Positions 17,252 to 27,563 of a stretch of 64,000 nt of DNA are shown here, in pieces. The stretch comes from Plantimonas leprariae (GTDB lineage: Bacteria > Pseudomonadota > Alphaproteobacteria > Rhizobiales > Rhizobiaceae), in NCBI RefSeq assembly GCF_008802405.1, contig NZ_VZDO01000004.1, forward strand, positions 248,001 through 312,000. Reading direction: 5' to 3'. Positions within the stretch are counted from its first letter, which is position 1; the number at the start of each line of letters is the position of its first letter. The translations under genes were made by a program, and so were the position numbers. The notes under the pieces are model-generated. The model did not search any database. It saw nothing but the letters and a program-made list of their open reading frames with translations, and had not been told where the DNA came from.

Positions 17252-18705
17252 GCGAGCCGGTCTCCCACGAGGAACTGCAGGGCACGGTCGAGCCGGATGT
17301 GCGGCAGCGAGAGCTGCACGCCCTCGCTCGTCCGCTCCAGCTTGGGCGGCCGGAAGCGCACGAAGTTCAGTGGATGCCCGTTCTGGGATGCGTCGTCCGG
17401 GTCCGCGAAGAGCTTCGCCGGATTCGCGGGCAGGTCGCCGGGAAAGATCGCCGTCTCGCGCGTCCCGTCGAAGCGCTCCGTGCCGATCGTCTCGCCCGCC
17501 ATCGGCACGCCGACGATCACCGGCAGCCGGCTCCCGCCGTCCGGCACGGTCGCCTCGCGCGTCGCCCGCACCGAGGCGAGCGCAAGCGTCTCGACGCTCG
17601 CGCCGCGGAACTTCGCGCGCGCGGCCGCTTCCTCGACGAGACGCCGGACGATGGTCTCCAGCCGCGCATGGCTTTCGCGGTGCAGGTGGTCGGCCTTGGT
17701 CGCCGCGACGAGAATGCGGTCGATGCGGCGGGTGAGGAAGCCGCCGAGCCAGCTCGCGCGGCCGGGCCGGAAGCAGAGGAAGATTTCCGTCAGCGCCGTT
17801 TCGAGGTCGCGAACCGCAGCGGGGCCGGCGTTGATCGCCTGCAGTGCGTCGATCAGCAGGATTTGCCGGTCGAGACGGGCGAAGTGCTCGCGGAAGAAGG
17901 GCTTGGCGACGACGCTCTTGTAGCCTTCGTAGCGCGCGGCGAAGAGGCCGGCGAAGGAGTTCCTCGGGTAGCTCCGTCCGGCGTTGACCGGCAGCGGTGC
18001 GAAGGTGAGGGCGGGCGAGCCTTCGAGATCGCCCGGCATCAGGAAGCGGCCCGGCGGCAGCGTCGAAAGCGCCGAGCGGTCCTCCCGGCAGGCGCGCAGA
18101 TAGGCGGCGAAGGCGCGCGAAAGCTCCTGCGCCGCCGTCTCGTCCGCCGCTGCCGCCGGGTCCAGCGCGTCGAGCCGGGCGAGGAACGGCGCGGCGGCTT
18201 CCGCCCGCTGCGGCAGGCGCGTCCGCTCGATCGCCTCTCGCGAGAAGGTCGCGAAATCCTTGTCGATCAGCGGCAGGTCGAGCAGCCATTCGCCGGGATA
18301 GTCGACGATGTCGAGCGACAGGCGGCCCGCCGGCAGCACCCGGCTGAGCAGGGAGGCGGACTCGTATTTGATCGTCAGCCGCAGTTCCGAGATCGCCCGC
18401 GTCGAATCCGGCCAGATGCGCCGCTCGACCAGCGTGCGCACGTGCTCCTCGTAGCCGAAGCGCGGCACGGCGACATCGGGCTGCTCCTCCAGGAAGCTGC
18501 GGGCGATGCGCCCCGACGCCTGCGCCTCGAACAGCGGCACACGGCCGCCGTGCAGCAGGTTGTGGACGAGGGCGGTGATGAAGACCGTCTTGCCGGCGCG
18601 CGACAGGCCGGCGACCCCGAGCCGGAGGGTCGGATGGAAGATCGATGTCGCCCGGTCGGCCAGATTGTCGAAGGCTATGCGCGCCTCGTCGGCGATCGAT
18701 GGCAT
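17248..18705 (-). CDS. ycjX: YcjX-family (DUF463) P-loop GTPase
   Basis: A 485-residue predicted NTPase. The P-loop GLSRAGKT lies at residues 33-40, and a DYPGEWLLD stretch follows near residue 130, typical of the DUF463 YcjX group. It contains LIDALQAIN and an AATKADHLH segment consistent with a GTPase NKxD-like site. The ATG at 18705 (MPSIADEAR) is chosen since the family begins about there. It is transcribed first in a two-gene unit with ycjF. Confidence 0.88.
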   Translation of the reverse strand: MPSIADEARIAFDNLADRATSIFHPTLRLGVAGLSRAGKTVFITALVHNLLHGGRVPLFEAQASGRIARSFLEEQPDVAVPRFGYEEHVRTLVERRIWPDSTRAISELRLTIKYESASLLSRVLPAGRLSLDIVDYPGEWLLDLPLIDKDFATFSREAIERTRLPQRAEAAAPFLARLDALDPAAAADETAAQELSRAFAAYLRACREDRSALSTLPPGRFLMPGDLEGSPALTFAPLPVNAGRSYPRNSFAGLFAARYEGYKSVVAKPFFREHFARLDRQILLIDALQAINAGPAAVRDLETALTEIFLCFRPGRASWLGGFLTRRIDRILVAATKADHLHRESHARLETIVRRLVEEAAARAKFRGASVETLALASVRATREATVPDGGSRLPVIVGVPMAGETIGTERFDGTRETAIFPGDLPANPAKLFADPDDASQNGHPLNFVRFRPPKLERTSEGVQLSLPHIRLDRALQFLVGDRLA

Positions 18706-18789
18706 CGGGCGAAGGGCTTCCGGTGGGTCAGCGGTCTTTCGCGCATATAAGGATGCCGGCCGCGTCCACAAACGCCGATGGAGCGCGGA

Positions 18790-19302
18790 TCAGCCGTTCG
18801 GCACGACGAAGTGCGTGAGATAGCCGTCCCGTTCGCCCGCCGACGCGAACGAGGCGCGAAGCTCGAAGCGGGCGAGGGACGCGGTAGGGACCCCCTGACC
18901 GTGCTGGTGCAGGGCGAGCGCATCGCCGTCGCCGGTGAGCGTCGAGACGAACTCGGCGACCATCGGGTTATGGCCCACCAGCAGGAGCGACGATGGTTCT
19001 CCGGCAGCGTGAAGCGCGGCGAGATAGGCGTCGCGGTTACCCGAGTAGAGGCTGTCGTCGAAGGTCACCTCCGCATCTGCAACGGCCGCGCCGAGATGTT
19101 CGAGCGTCTGGCGGGTGCGGGCCGCCCCGGAGCATATGACGCGTTCCGGCTTCCAGCCGCGCTCGGCGAAAATCTCGGCCATCCGGTGCGCCTCGCGGAG
19201 CCCGCGCTCGTCGAGCGGGCGTTCGTAATCCTCGCCTTCGGGGTCGCCGGCGGCGGCATGCGCGTGCCTGAGGACGAAGACGGACGGTACGGAAGCTGCC
19301 AT
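18790..19302 (-). CDS. sixA: SixA-family phosphohistidine phosphatase
   Basis: A 170-residue histidine-phosphatase-superfamily protein. RHAHA near the N-terminus gives the catalytic histidine at residue 13; the acid cluster DERGLREA and the second histidine in VGHNPMV complete the active site. SixA enzymes remove phosphate from Hpt histidines in relay systems. An orphan Hpt protein is encoded 6 kb away and CckA 2.5 kb away, which makes a role in relay damping possible but unproven. Confidence 0.87.
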   Translation of the reverse strand: MAASVPSVFVLRHAHAAAGDPEGEDYERPLDERGLREAHRMAEIFAERGWKPERVICSGAARTRQTLEHLGAAVADAEVTFDDSLYSGNRDAYLAALHAAGEPSSLLLVGHNPMVAEFVSTLTGDGDALALHQHGQGVPTASLARFELRASFASAGERDGYLTHFVVPNG

Positions 19303-19489
19303 GCCTAGGCGTAACCCTGTGGCACCTGTGGCGCAATAGTGCTCAAGGCTGGCACCAGCGCTTCATGCGATCGTCGCGCGCATATGCTGAAACACGCTGC
19401 AGTCGAGCACAAGACTTGTGCAGGGAAAGACCGGCTAAGGCTTTGCTTTCGCAGCAGGGAACGCTCGCAACCTGTTGCGCGAAAGCTTC

Positions 19490-19518
19490 TTGTTCACCGA
19501 ACTTACGCCCGCTATAAG
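19490..19518 (+). promoter_or_regulatory. candidate sigma-70 promoter of dksA
   Basis: TTGTTC (19490-19495), a 17-base spacer and TATAAG (19513-19518), 29 bases before the dksA ATG. The -10 box is one mismatch from TATAAT, a strong match for such GC-rich DNA. The 245 bases between sixA and dksA show no other gene. Confidence 0.65.
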
Positions 19519-19547
19519 CCCGCCCACCGCCGTCAAGGGGATGCGAT

Positions 19548-19964
19548 ATGAGCGACGCCCTGCATATCGAGACCGACCTTTTCGAGAGCGGAGCCTTCAT
19601 GAACGAGCGGCAGCGGGACTATTTCCGCAAGAAGCTGCTGGCATGGAAGTCCGAAATCCTGCGCGAGTCGCGCGAAACCTTGGCGGCGCTGGCGAGCGAC
19701 AATTCGAACCTCGCCGATCTCGCCGACCGCGCGTCGTCCGAGACGGATCGCTCGATCGAGCTGCGGGCACGCGACCGGCAGCGCAAGCTCATCGCCAAGA
19801 TCGATGCGGCGCTGGAGCGGATCGAGGACGGCTCCTACGGCTACTGCGAGGAGACGGGTGAGCCGATCAGCCTGAAGCGGCTCGATGCGCGCCCGATCGC
19901 CACCATGTCGCTGGAAGCGCAGGAGCGGCACGAGCGGCGCGAGAAGGTCTACCGCGACGAATAG
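19548..19964 (+). CDS. dksA: RNA polymerase-binding transcription factor DksA
   Basis: A 138-residue DksA that binds the RNA polymerase secondary channel and acts with ppGpp to control stable RNA and amino-acid genes. The coiled-coil segment spans about residues 35-85 with the acidic tip ASDNSNLADLADR. The zinc-finger region GYCEETGEPI...LDARPIAT retains one cysteine only; the other three ligands are replaced, as in many alphaproteobacterial DksA proteins. It stands alone with its own promoter and terminator. Confidence 0.95.
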   Translation: MSDALHIETDLFESGAFMNERQRDYFRKKLLAWKSEILRESRETLAALASDNSNLADLADRASSETDRSIELRARDRQRKLIAKIDAALERIEDGSYGYCEETGEPISLKRLDARPIATMSLEAQERHERREKVYRDE

Positions 19965-19994
19965 GTCGGCCATCGCGGCCCGGACCGTTTCAAG

Positions 19995-20020
19995 GAAAAG
20001 GCGCCGCGAGGCGCCTTTTC
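19995..20020 (+). terminator. Rho-independent terminator after dksA
   Basis: A perfect stem: GAAAAGGCGCC (19995-20005), the loop GCGA, then GGCGCCTTTTC (20010-20020). It starts 31 bases after the dksA stop. Its A-run/T-run symmetry could let it also end the convergent fliO transcript. Confidence 0.85.
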
Positions 20021-20041
20021 CGTTCGCGCGCCTCGCGGTGT

Positions 20042-21547
20042 TCAGCGACGCGTGGCGTTGAAGTCGAAGTCGCCGAGGAGGCGCTCCATCTCCTCTTCGA
20101 GCGTCAGGCGACGCTCCGGTTTGTCTCCGTCCGACGCGACCGCCGGGGCTTGAGGCCGCGGCGCATCGGGCCCGCCCTGCCGCGGCGGATTCCAGTCGAG
20201 AGAACCGAGGTCGCTGTCGAGCTCGCGCGACAGCTTGTCGTCCAGGGACGGATCGTCCGTCGCGGGGACCAGCTGCTGCGGCTGCCGGGCAGGCGGGGCG
20301 GCCGGTGCCACGCGTTCCGGCCGGCCGGCTTCCGGCAGCGAGCGGCGCGATTGGATGGCGGACGCGAAGCTGCGGACGGACAGCGGTCGCCGCTCGGCCT
20401 CTTCCGACGCGCCGCTCGGCGCCGGACGCAGTTCGGCGGCAGCGGCCGGCGCCGCCTCCGTTGTCGTCGGATCGAGGCGAGCCAGGACGGGCGTGGCGGA
20501 GGGCGCGCGCTCCGGCACGAGCCGCACGGGCTCTGCCGGCCCGACCAGCGGCGGCTCGAACATTGCCGGATGCGCCGCGTCGATTTCCGCTGCGGTCCTC
20601 CCGAGGCTGATCGGCGGAATGGACTCGACTTCGGGTGCTTCGTTCACCCGCTCCGCATGGTCGCGCGCGATGGCGGGCATGGATGCCTCGTGCGCCTGCG
20701 GCGCCGGGACGGCAACCGGCTCGCTGCGCTTCAGGAAGGCGGGCACTTCCGGGTTCGCATCCCGCCGCTGCGGTTCCTCGGCCAGTGCGCTCGGCTTCGG
20801 CGGCGCGGCCGAACGGGTCGGCGGCGGCGCGGCGCGGATGGAAACGGGCTGCGGGCGCGGGGGCTCGACCGCCGGCGGCTTTGCCTGCGCCGCCACGGCG
20901 GGGGCCGGGTCGGCGACGATCGCGGGTTCCAGAAGCGGGCCCGGCTGAACCGGTGCGACCGGCCGCTCGCTCCGCGCCGGCGCCCGCTGCGGCTCGATCC
21001 TCGCTTCAGCTTCCGCAGGCGCGCTTCGCGCCGGCTGGACCACCTGTTCCGGCTCGCGGCGGGGGAGCGTCCGCCGAAGCGGGCTCGGCGCCTGCTTGCC
21101 CGCCTCGGCCGGCATAGGCTGTCGGCGCGGTTCGGGAGCGATCACCGCCGGGTGCGGCACCGGCCGTTCGACGGGCGGCGGCTGGGTGGCGACGGGCTCG
21201 ACCCTTGCTGCCGGCACCCGTTCCTCCGCGCCGTTGTGGGCGGAGACGGGCGCGCGCAGGATGCCGCTCTCCACGACGAGGTCGTTCTGGCCGCCGATGA
21301 GCACGAGATGCTCGACGTCGTCGCGCCGCAGCAGCACCAGCTTGCGCCGCTGGTCCACCGCCGCGACGTCCAGCACCGCGAGCCGCGGCCCGCGGCTGCG
21401 GCCGGCCCCGATCGCCCCGCCTCGCTTCATGCGCCGGTTGAGGAAGACGACCAGCAGCAGCAGCGCGAAGAAGACCGCCGTCACCACGGCGTAGGTCGCG
21501 AGCGGACCGAAATTCGTTTCCAGCGACTGCGATAGGCCAGAGGGCAT
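20042..21547 (-). CDS. fliO: FliO-type flagellar biosynthesis protein with a long disordered tail
   Basis: A 501-residue protein. A single membrane span (about residues 17-37, VVTAVFFALLLLVVFL) is followed by the FliO cytoplasmic domain (about 45-90: LAVLDVAAVDQRRKLVLLRRDD then HLVLIGG). FliO helps assemble the FliP-FliQ-FliR export gate. About 400 residues of Pro-, Ala- and Arg-rich low-complexity sequence follow, ending in a short ordered-looking RRLTLEEEMERLLGDFDF motif. E. coli FliO is ~120 residues. No other flagellar gene adjoins it. The ATG at 21547 has a GGAGCGGAAG ribosome-binding site. Confidence 0.82.
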   Translation of the reverse strand: MPSGLSQSLETNFGPLATYAVVTAVFFALLLLVVFLNRRMKRGGAIGAGRSRGPRLAVLDVAAVDQRRKLVLLRRDDVEHLVLIGGQNDLVVESGILRAPVSAHNGAEERVPAARVEPVATQPPPVERPVPHPAVIAPEPRRQPMPAEAGKQAPSPLRRTLPRREPEQVVQPARSAPAEAEARIEPQRAPARSERPVAPVQPGPLLEPAIVADPAPAVAAQAKPPAVEPPRPQPVSIRAAPPPTRSAAPPKPSALAEEPQRRDANPEVPAFLKRSEPVAVPAPQAHEASMPAIARDHAERVNEAPEVESIPPISLGRTAAEIDAAHPAMFEPPLVGPAEPVRLVPERAPSATPVLARLDPTTTEAAPAAAAELRPAPSGASEEAERRPLSVRSFASAIQSRRSLPEAGRPERVAPAAPPARQPQQLVPATDDPSLDDKLSRELDSDLGSLDWNPPRQGGPDAPRPQAPAVASDGDKPERRLTLEEEMERLLGDFDFNATRR

Positions 21548-21725
21548 CTTCCGCTCCCGTATTTCGCGCGACTGTAGATCGGAATCGATGCGGCAGGACA
21601 AGGGCTTTCGCGCCGATCCTCCGTTTCGCCACGATCGTGCGCTCCAGCGCTGCGACAGGTTGCGACGCCATGGTCGCGGCGCGGCCTTCGACAAGCCTTT
21701 CGCGCGGCGCGAGGCTCGGCTACGA

Positions 21726-24290
21726 ATGCTGATCGCCGATCCAGTCGAACCTTGGGAACCGAACACCGCGATGGACGGAGGCGGCACCAGCACGGGCGAA
21801 AAGTCCTTCATCGACCGTAGCGGCGAGGCGGCGGGCGTGCGCCGCCTGCTGATGCTCGGCGGCTCGCTGCTGTTCCTGGCGGCACTCCTCGCCATGTTCG
21901 GCCATGCCTATGGCGGCATGGCGCTCATCGCGATCTTCTCGTTCCTGGCGATGGTCGGCATCGCGGCGATCTTCGCCTTCGCCCTCGGCTTCGTTTCCTT
22001 CGGCCAGAACCATCCGACGCCGGAGATCGTGCGGCATTTCCTCGACACGCTGCCGACGGGAACGGTGATCGTCGACCGCAAGGGCCGCATCCTCTACGCG
22101 AACCGTGCCTATGGCGAGGCGACCGGTGCCGCGACGGGGGCGGACGCCAAGACGCTGGAGCGCATCCTCGTGCGCGAGCGGGAAGGGGCGGAGGCGATCT
22201 ACCGTCTCGCCAACAAGGCGGGCAAGGGCGAGGCAGCCACCGAGGAGTTCCGGCTGGAACGGGACCTCGCCGGCCATTCGATGCGCGAGCCGCGCTGGTA
22301 CCGCGCGACGGTGCGGCCGCTCGACGTGCTCGGCCAGGCGGCGCATGCCTGGCAGATCGCCGACATCACCGCCGAGCGGGTCGAGCAGGAGACCTTCTTC
22401 CAGAACCTCCAGAACGCGATCGACCATCTCGACCACGCGCCGGCCGGCTTCTTCGCCTCGGACGAGAAGGGGCGTGTCATCTACCTGAACGCGACGCTCG
22501 CCTCCTGGCTCGGGATGGATCTCGCCTCGTTCCGCCCGAGCGAGCGATCGATCGAGTCGATGCTCGGACGCGAAGTCGCCGCCTATCTCGCCGATCGGAG
22601 CACCGGCGAGGCCGGCACGATCGACATCGACCTCACCGCCGCCGACGGACGTTCCCGGCCCGTGCGCTTCCACATCGAGCGCGGCCCGGGCGGGGAGCAA
22701 GCCGGCGCGCCCGTGCGGGCGATCGTCGTGGCGCGCGACGCGTCCGGCGCGGACGAGAACGCGGTGCAGGCCGCCGAGCAGCGCTTCGCCCGCGTGTTCA
22801 ACGCTTCGCCGATCGCGATCACCTCGCTCGACGAGAACGGCCGGGTGCTTCGCGCCAACGACGCCTTCGCGGCGCTGTTCGGCAATGAGGCCGCGACGAG
22901 CGGCGACCTGGCGGAGTTCATCCGCGAGGAGGGACGCGACACGTTCCGGCAGGCCGTCGCCGCGGCGAAGCGCTCGCGCTCCGTCGCCGCGCCGATCGAC
23001 ATCCAACTCGTCGGCGAGCCGGCCCGTTCGCTCCGCATCTATGTCAGCGGCATCTCCGGCTCGAGCGAAGGCGGGCGCGAGAGCGTCGTCCTCTACGGCG
23101 TCGACATCACCGAGCAGCGGACGCTGGAGGAGCAATTCGCCAAGGCGCAGCGCATGCAGGCGATCGGCAACCTCGCTGGCGGCATCGCGCACGACTTCAA
23201 CAATGTCCTCACTATCATCACCGCCTCGGTGGACTTCCTGCTCCTGAACCACCGGACCGGCGACCCGTCGTTCCAGGACCTGCTCTTGATCAAGCAGAGC
23301 GCTAACCGCGCCGCCTCGCTGGTGCGCCAGCTTCTCGCCTATTCGCGCCGCCAGACCATGCGTCCGAAGATGCTGAGCTTGACCGACGTCATCGCCGACA
23401 TGCATCTCCTCCTGAAGCGCATCTCCGGCGATCTCGTGAAGCTTGAGCGGCACCACGCCCGCGATCTCTGGCCGGTGATGGCGGATATCGGCCAGTTCGA
23501 GCAGGTGATCACCAACCTCGTGCAGAACGCCCGCGACGCGATGCCGGAAGGCGGCACGATCACGGTCTCGACCCGCAACGTCCTCGAAGCGGAAGCGCGC
23601 TCGTTCGGCTATTCCGAGCTGCAGGAGGGCGACTTCGTACTGGTCGAGGTCGCCGACAACGGTACGGGCATGCCGCCCGAGGTGGCCGAGCGCATCTTCG
23701 AGCCGTTCTTCACCACGAAGGAGATCGGCAAGGGGACCGGACTCGGCCTGTCGATGGTCTACGGCATCGTCAAGCAGTCGAACGGCTTCATCTTCGTCGA
23801 GTCGGTGCCGGGCGCCGGAACGACGTTCCGCATCCTCCTGCCGCGCCACATCCCGACCGAGGCGACCGCGCCGAAGACGGAAACCGCCGCGGCCATCCCC
23901 TCCGAGAAGGAGGACCTGTCCGGCACGGCCTCGATTCTCCTCGTCGAGGACGAGGACCACGTGCGCGCCGGCAACGTCCGCGCCCTGAAGATGCGGGGCT
24001 ACGAAGTCTACGAGGCCTCGTCCGGTGTCGAGGCGCTCGACGTGCTGGCGGAACTCGGCGGCAAGGTCGACCTCGTCGTGTCCGACGTCGTGATGCCGGA
24101 GATGGACGGGCCGACGCTCTTGCGCGAGATGCGCTCGAAGCAGCCGGACCTGAAGTTCATCTTCGTGTCCGGCTACGCGGAAGACGCCTTCGCCAAGAAC
24201 CTGCCGGACGGCGAGAAGTTCGGCTTCCTCGCCAAGCCGTTCTCGCTGCGCGAGCTGGCAGTAGTGGTGAAGCAGACGCTCGACGAATAG
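21726..24290 (+). CDS. cckA: cell-cycle hybrid histidine kinase CckA
   Basis: A hybrid kinase of about 854 residues that phosphorylates CtrA and CpdR through the ChpT phosphotransferase in alphaproteobacteria. It has two N-terminal membrane segments, PAS-like domains (around NHPTPEIV, the [14 protein letters not shown] region and [15 protein letters not shown]), a HisKA domain with H489 in [10 protein letters not shown], an ATPase domain ([28 protein letters not shown]), and a receiver with D787 in [12 protein letters not shown]. The starts at 21726 and 21771 are both possible; neither has a strong ribosome-binding site. Its end converges on psuG with only three bases between. Confidence 0.93.
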   Translation: MLIADPVEPWEPNTAMDGGGTSTGEKSFIDRSGEAAGVRRLLMLGGSLLFLAALLAMFGHAYGGMALIAIFSFLAMVGIAAIFAFALGFVSFGQNHPTPEIVRHFLDTLPTGTVIVDRKGRILYANRAYGEATGAATGADAKTLERILVREREGAEAIYRLANKAGKGEAATEEFRLERDLAGHSMREPRWYRATVRPLDVLGQAAHAWQIADITAERVEQETFFQNLQNAIDHLDHAPAGFFASDEKGRVIYLNATLASWLGMDLASFRPSERSIESMLGREVAAYLADRSTGEAGTIDIDLTAADGRSRPVRFHIERGPGGEQAGAPVRAIVVARDASGADENAVQAAEQRFARVFNASPIAITSLDENGRVLRANDAFAALFGNEAATSGDLAEFIREEGRDTFRQAVAAAKRSRSVAAPIDIQLVGEPARSLRIYVSGISGSSEGGRESVVLYGVDITEQRTLEEQFAKAQRMQAIGNLAGGIAHDFNNVLTIITASVDFLLLNHRTGDPSFQDLLLIKQSANRAASLVRQLLAYSRRQTMRPKMLSLTDVIADMHLLLKRISGDLVKLERHHARDLWPVMADIGQFEQVITNLVQNARDAMPEGGTITVSTRNVLEAEARSFGYSELQEGDFVLVEVADNGTGMPPEVAERIFEPFFTTKEIGKGTGLGLSMVYGIVKQSNGFIFVESVPGAGTTFRILLPRHIPTEATAPKTETAAAIPSEKEDLSGTASILLVEDEDHVRAGNVRALKMRGYEVYEASSGVEALDVLAELGGKVDLVVSDVVMPEMDGPTLLREMRSKQPDLKFIFVSGYAEDAFAKNLPDGEKFGFLAKPFSLRELAVVVKQTLDE

Positions 24291-24293
24291 GGC

Positions 24294-25235
24294 CTATCGC
24301 GCGGACAGCGCCTCGCGCATGTCGCCTTGTGCGAGCGCCACGGCGATCCGCGCCGCGAGGCGCGCGTTGCTCTTCACCAGCGCGATGTTGGCTTCGAGCG
24401 AGCGGCCGTCGCTGAGTTCGAAGATGCGCTGCAGGAGGAAGGGCGTCACCGCCTTGCCGGAGACGCCGCCGGCCTCGGCGTCGGCGAGCGCTTGGCCGAT
24501 CCACGCGCCGATCGTCTCGGCGGGTATCTCGCTCGCCTCGTCCAGCGGATTGCCGATCAGCATGCCGCCGTCGATGCCCATCCGCTGCCGCGCGCGCTGG
24601 AACGCCGCGATGGCCTCGGCGGAATCGAGACGGAGCGGCGCAGGCAGGCCGGAACGGCGCGACCAGAAGGCGGGGAACTCGTCGGTGCCGTATCCGACGA
24701 CCGGAACGCCTTTCGTTTCCAAGACTTCCATTGTCTTCCTGAGGTCGAGGATCGCCTTCGCGCCGGCCGAGACGACGATCACCGGCGTCTGCGCCAGCTC
24801 CTCCAGGTCGGCCGAGATATCGAAGCTCGTTTCCGCGCCCCGATGTACGCCGCCGATGCCGCCCGTCGCGAAGACCCGCACCCCCGCGAGATAGGCGGCG
24901 ATCATCGTCGCGGCGACGGTGGTCGAGCCGGTCCGCCCGGCGGCGACCGCATAGGCGAGGTCGGCACGCGACAGTTTCATCACGTTCTTCGCCTGGGCGA
25001 GGCGGTCGAGTTCGTTCGCTTCCAGTCCGACGCGGAGCGTGCCGTCCAGCACCGCGATAGTCGCCGGCACCGCGCCCTCCGAGCGAACGATCTCCTCCAC
25101 CGCGACGGCCGTCTCGACGTTCTGCGGAAACGGCATGCCGTGCGTGATGATGGTGGACTCCAGCGCGACGACGGCCCTGCCATCGGCCAGAGCCGACGCC
25201 ACCGCGTTGGATGGCGTAAATCGTTCGCCGCTCAT
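24294..25235 (-). CDS. psuG: pseudouridine-5'-phosphate glycosidase
   Basis: A 313-residue enzyme that splits pseudouridine 5'-phosphate into uracil and ribose 5-phosphate. Family hallmarks are ALESTIITHGMPFPQN near the N-terminus, the TTVAATM stretch, ATGGIGGVHRG, SAGAKAILDLRKTME and GGMLIGNP. Length is typical. It is second in a two-gene unit; its ATG overlaps the psuK stop (ATGA), so the kinase and glycosidase are made together. Confidence 0.95.
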   Translation of the reverse strand: MSGERFTPSNAVASALADGRAVVALESTIITHGMPFPQNVETAVAVEEIVRSEGAVPATIAVLDGTLRVGLEANELDRLAQAKNVMKLSRADLAYAVAAGRTGSTTVAATMIAAYLAGVRVFATGGIGGVHRGAETSFDISADLEELAQTPVIVVSAGAKAILDLRKTMEVLETKGVPVVGYGTDEFPAFWSRRSGLPAPLRLDSAEAIAAFQRARQRMGIDGGMLIGNPLDEASEIPAETIGAWIGQALADAEAGGVSGKAVTPFLLQRIFELSDGRSLEANIALVKSNARLAARIAVALAQGDMREALSAR

Positions 25236-26212
25236 TTGGCATCCTCGAATTCGTGGTCGTTCTCGGTCGGCGGCGGCAGTTTCCGTGCGGCTTCCCGGAT
25301 CGCGTCGACAGTGAAATCGCCGCTCCGGCGCTCCGCCGAAACGTGGAGGCTGGCGGCTACCATGCCGAAGCGGACCGCTTCAAGGAACGGCTCGCCGGCA
25401 GCGAAGGCAAACGACGCCGCGCCGGCCAGCGTGTCGCCCGCGCCGGTCACGTCGTGGAGCGACCTGACCTCCGGCGGCATCTGTCGCCGCATCTCGCCAT
25501 CGAAAACGATCGTGGCCGGGCGTGGTCCGTCGGTGACGACCGCGCGGCGGCAACCGGCTTCCGCCAAGCGCTCGGCCAAAGCGCCGGCCGAGCCGTCGGG
25601 CGACGCGCCGGTGATCGCGGCGGCTTCGGCGCGCGAGACGAATAGCGCTGCCAGCTTCGGCAGCGCCGGTGCCAGCCGCACCGCCTTCGCCGGCGAAACG
25701 CCGATAGCGAAGATCGGCCGCTTGCCGGCTTCGTTCGCCAAATGCTCGATGGTCTCGGCGGGGAGGTTCGCATCGAGGAGCAGCGCGTCCGCTGCGGCGA
25801 GCGCTTCGCGGATATGCCGGCGAGTGAAGACGCGAGGCCGCATCAGGTCGTAGAGCGCCATGTCGGCGAGGCCGCCGACGAGATCGCCGGTGACGTCGAG
25901 GATCGCCGTATAGGTCGGCGTGCGCCGATCGAGCCAAGTCATCGACATGTCGTCGATATCCAGCGCGGCGAGGGCCCTTGCTACGACCTCACCGCTCCCG
26001 TCGCCGCCTCGCGCCGATACGAGCCTCACCGGCGAGCCGAAGCCGCGCAGGACCCGCGCGGCATTCAACGCCGCTCCGCCGACCAGCTCGGTCATCGTGC
26101 CGGGGTTGGAAGCACCGGGCTCAAAAGCGTCGCGACAACGTCCGCGCCGGTCGATATGCGCGCCGCCGGCCACAAAGAAGGCGGCGTCGCGGTATGAGGC
26201 GGGATCACTCAT
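25232..26212 (-). CDS. psuK: PfkB-family pseudouridine kinase
   Basis: A 326-residue ribokinase-family sugar kinase. The C-terminal signature DVTGAGDTLAG carries the catalytic aspartate and anion hole; GGAALNAARVLRGFG is the N-terminal substrate region. Its tight coupling to psuG shows that the substrate is pseudouridine, probably from RNA turnover. It is divergent from recA across a 159-base gap. Confidence 0.9.
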   Translation of the reverse strand: MSDPASYRDAAFFVAGGAHIDRRGRCRDAFEPGASNPGTMTELVGGAALNAARVLRGFGSPVRLVSARGGDGSGEVVARALAALDIDDMSMTWLDRRTPTYTAILDVTGDLVGGLADMALYDLMRPRVFTRRHIREALAAADALLLDANLPAETIEHLANEAGKRPIFAIGVSPAKAVRLAPALPKLAALFVSRAEAAAITGASPDGSAGALAERLAEAGCRRAVVTDGPRPATIVFDGEMRRQMPPEVRSLHDVTGAGDTLAGAASFAFAAGEPFLEAVRFGMVAASLHVSAERRSGDFTVDAIREAARKLPPPTENDHEFEDAK

Positions 26213-26285
26213 GGGCGCGGTTCACAACGGAGCGTTGACCCATGCGAATCAGCTGCAAAAAGAGGGAACAAATGGCGATCATGAC

Positions 26286-26314
26286 TTGCTGGATAGGAAC
26301 AAAAAGAGTACATC
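26286..26314 (+). promoter_or_regulatory. candidate recA promoter overlapping a LexA-like SOS box
   Basis: GAAC (26297-26300), a 7-base AT-rich spacer, and GTAC (26308-26311) followed by A. The alphaproteobacterial SOS box is GAAC-N7-GAAC (or GTTC-N7-GTTC), so this has one mismatch. It lies between TTGCTG (26286-26291) and TACATC (26309-26314), a possible -35/-10 pair with a 17-base spacer, where bound LexA would block RNA polymerase. Functional status is inferred. Confidence 0.55.
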
Positions 26315-26371
26315 TTCGGCATCGGCGGTGCGATTGCACCGAATCCCAACTGGTGGAATAAGGTGGCTTCA

Positions 26372-27445
<1,074 letters not shown>

Positions 27446-27477
27446 TCGGCTCGTATCGGCTGCATGCGGTCCTTCGG

Positions 27478-27509
27478 TGCCGCCGGGCGTTTGCCGGCGG
27501 CATCGGTCT
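27478..27509 (+). terminator. probable terminator after recA
   Basis: A perfect 9-bp stem TGCCGCCGG (27478-27486) / CCGGCGGCA (27494-27502) with a seven-base loop, followed by a T-rich but interrupted tract (TCGGTCTTT). It is 32 bases after the recA stop. The weak T-run makes intrinsic termination likely but not certain. Confidence 0.6.
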
Positions 27510-27563
27510 TTCATGCGCGGAGTAAGCGCCGTAGTATCCATTCCGATACGACGGAGGCTTGCG

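Noticed and set aside
19303-19489. A possible small gene or tRNA between sixA and dksA
   Set aside because: No open frame with a ribosome-binding site and no cloverleaf could be drawn.
21720-23960. A 746-codon minus-strand frame opposite cckA
   Set aside because: The kinase is clear on the plus strand; the opposing frame has no domain.
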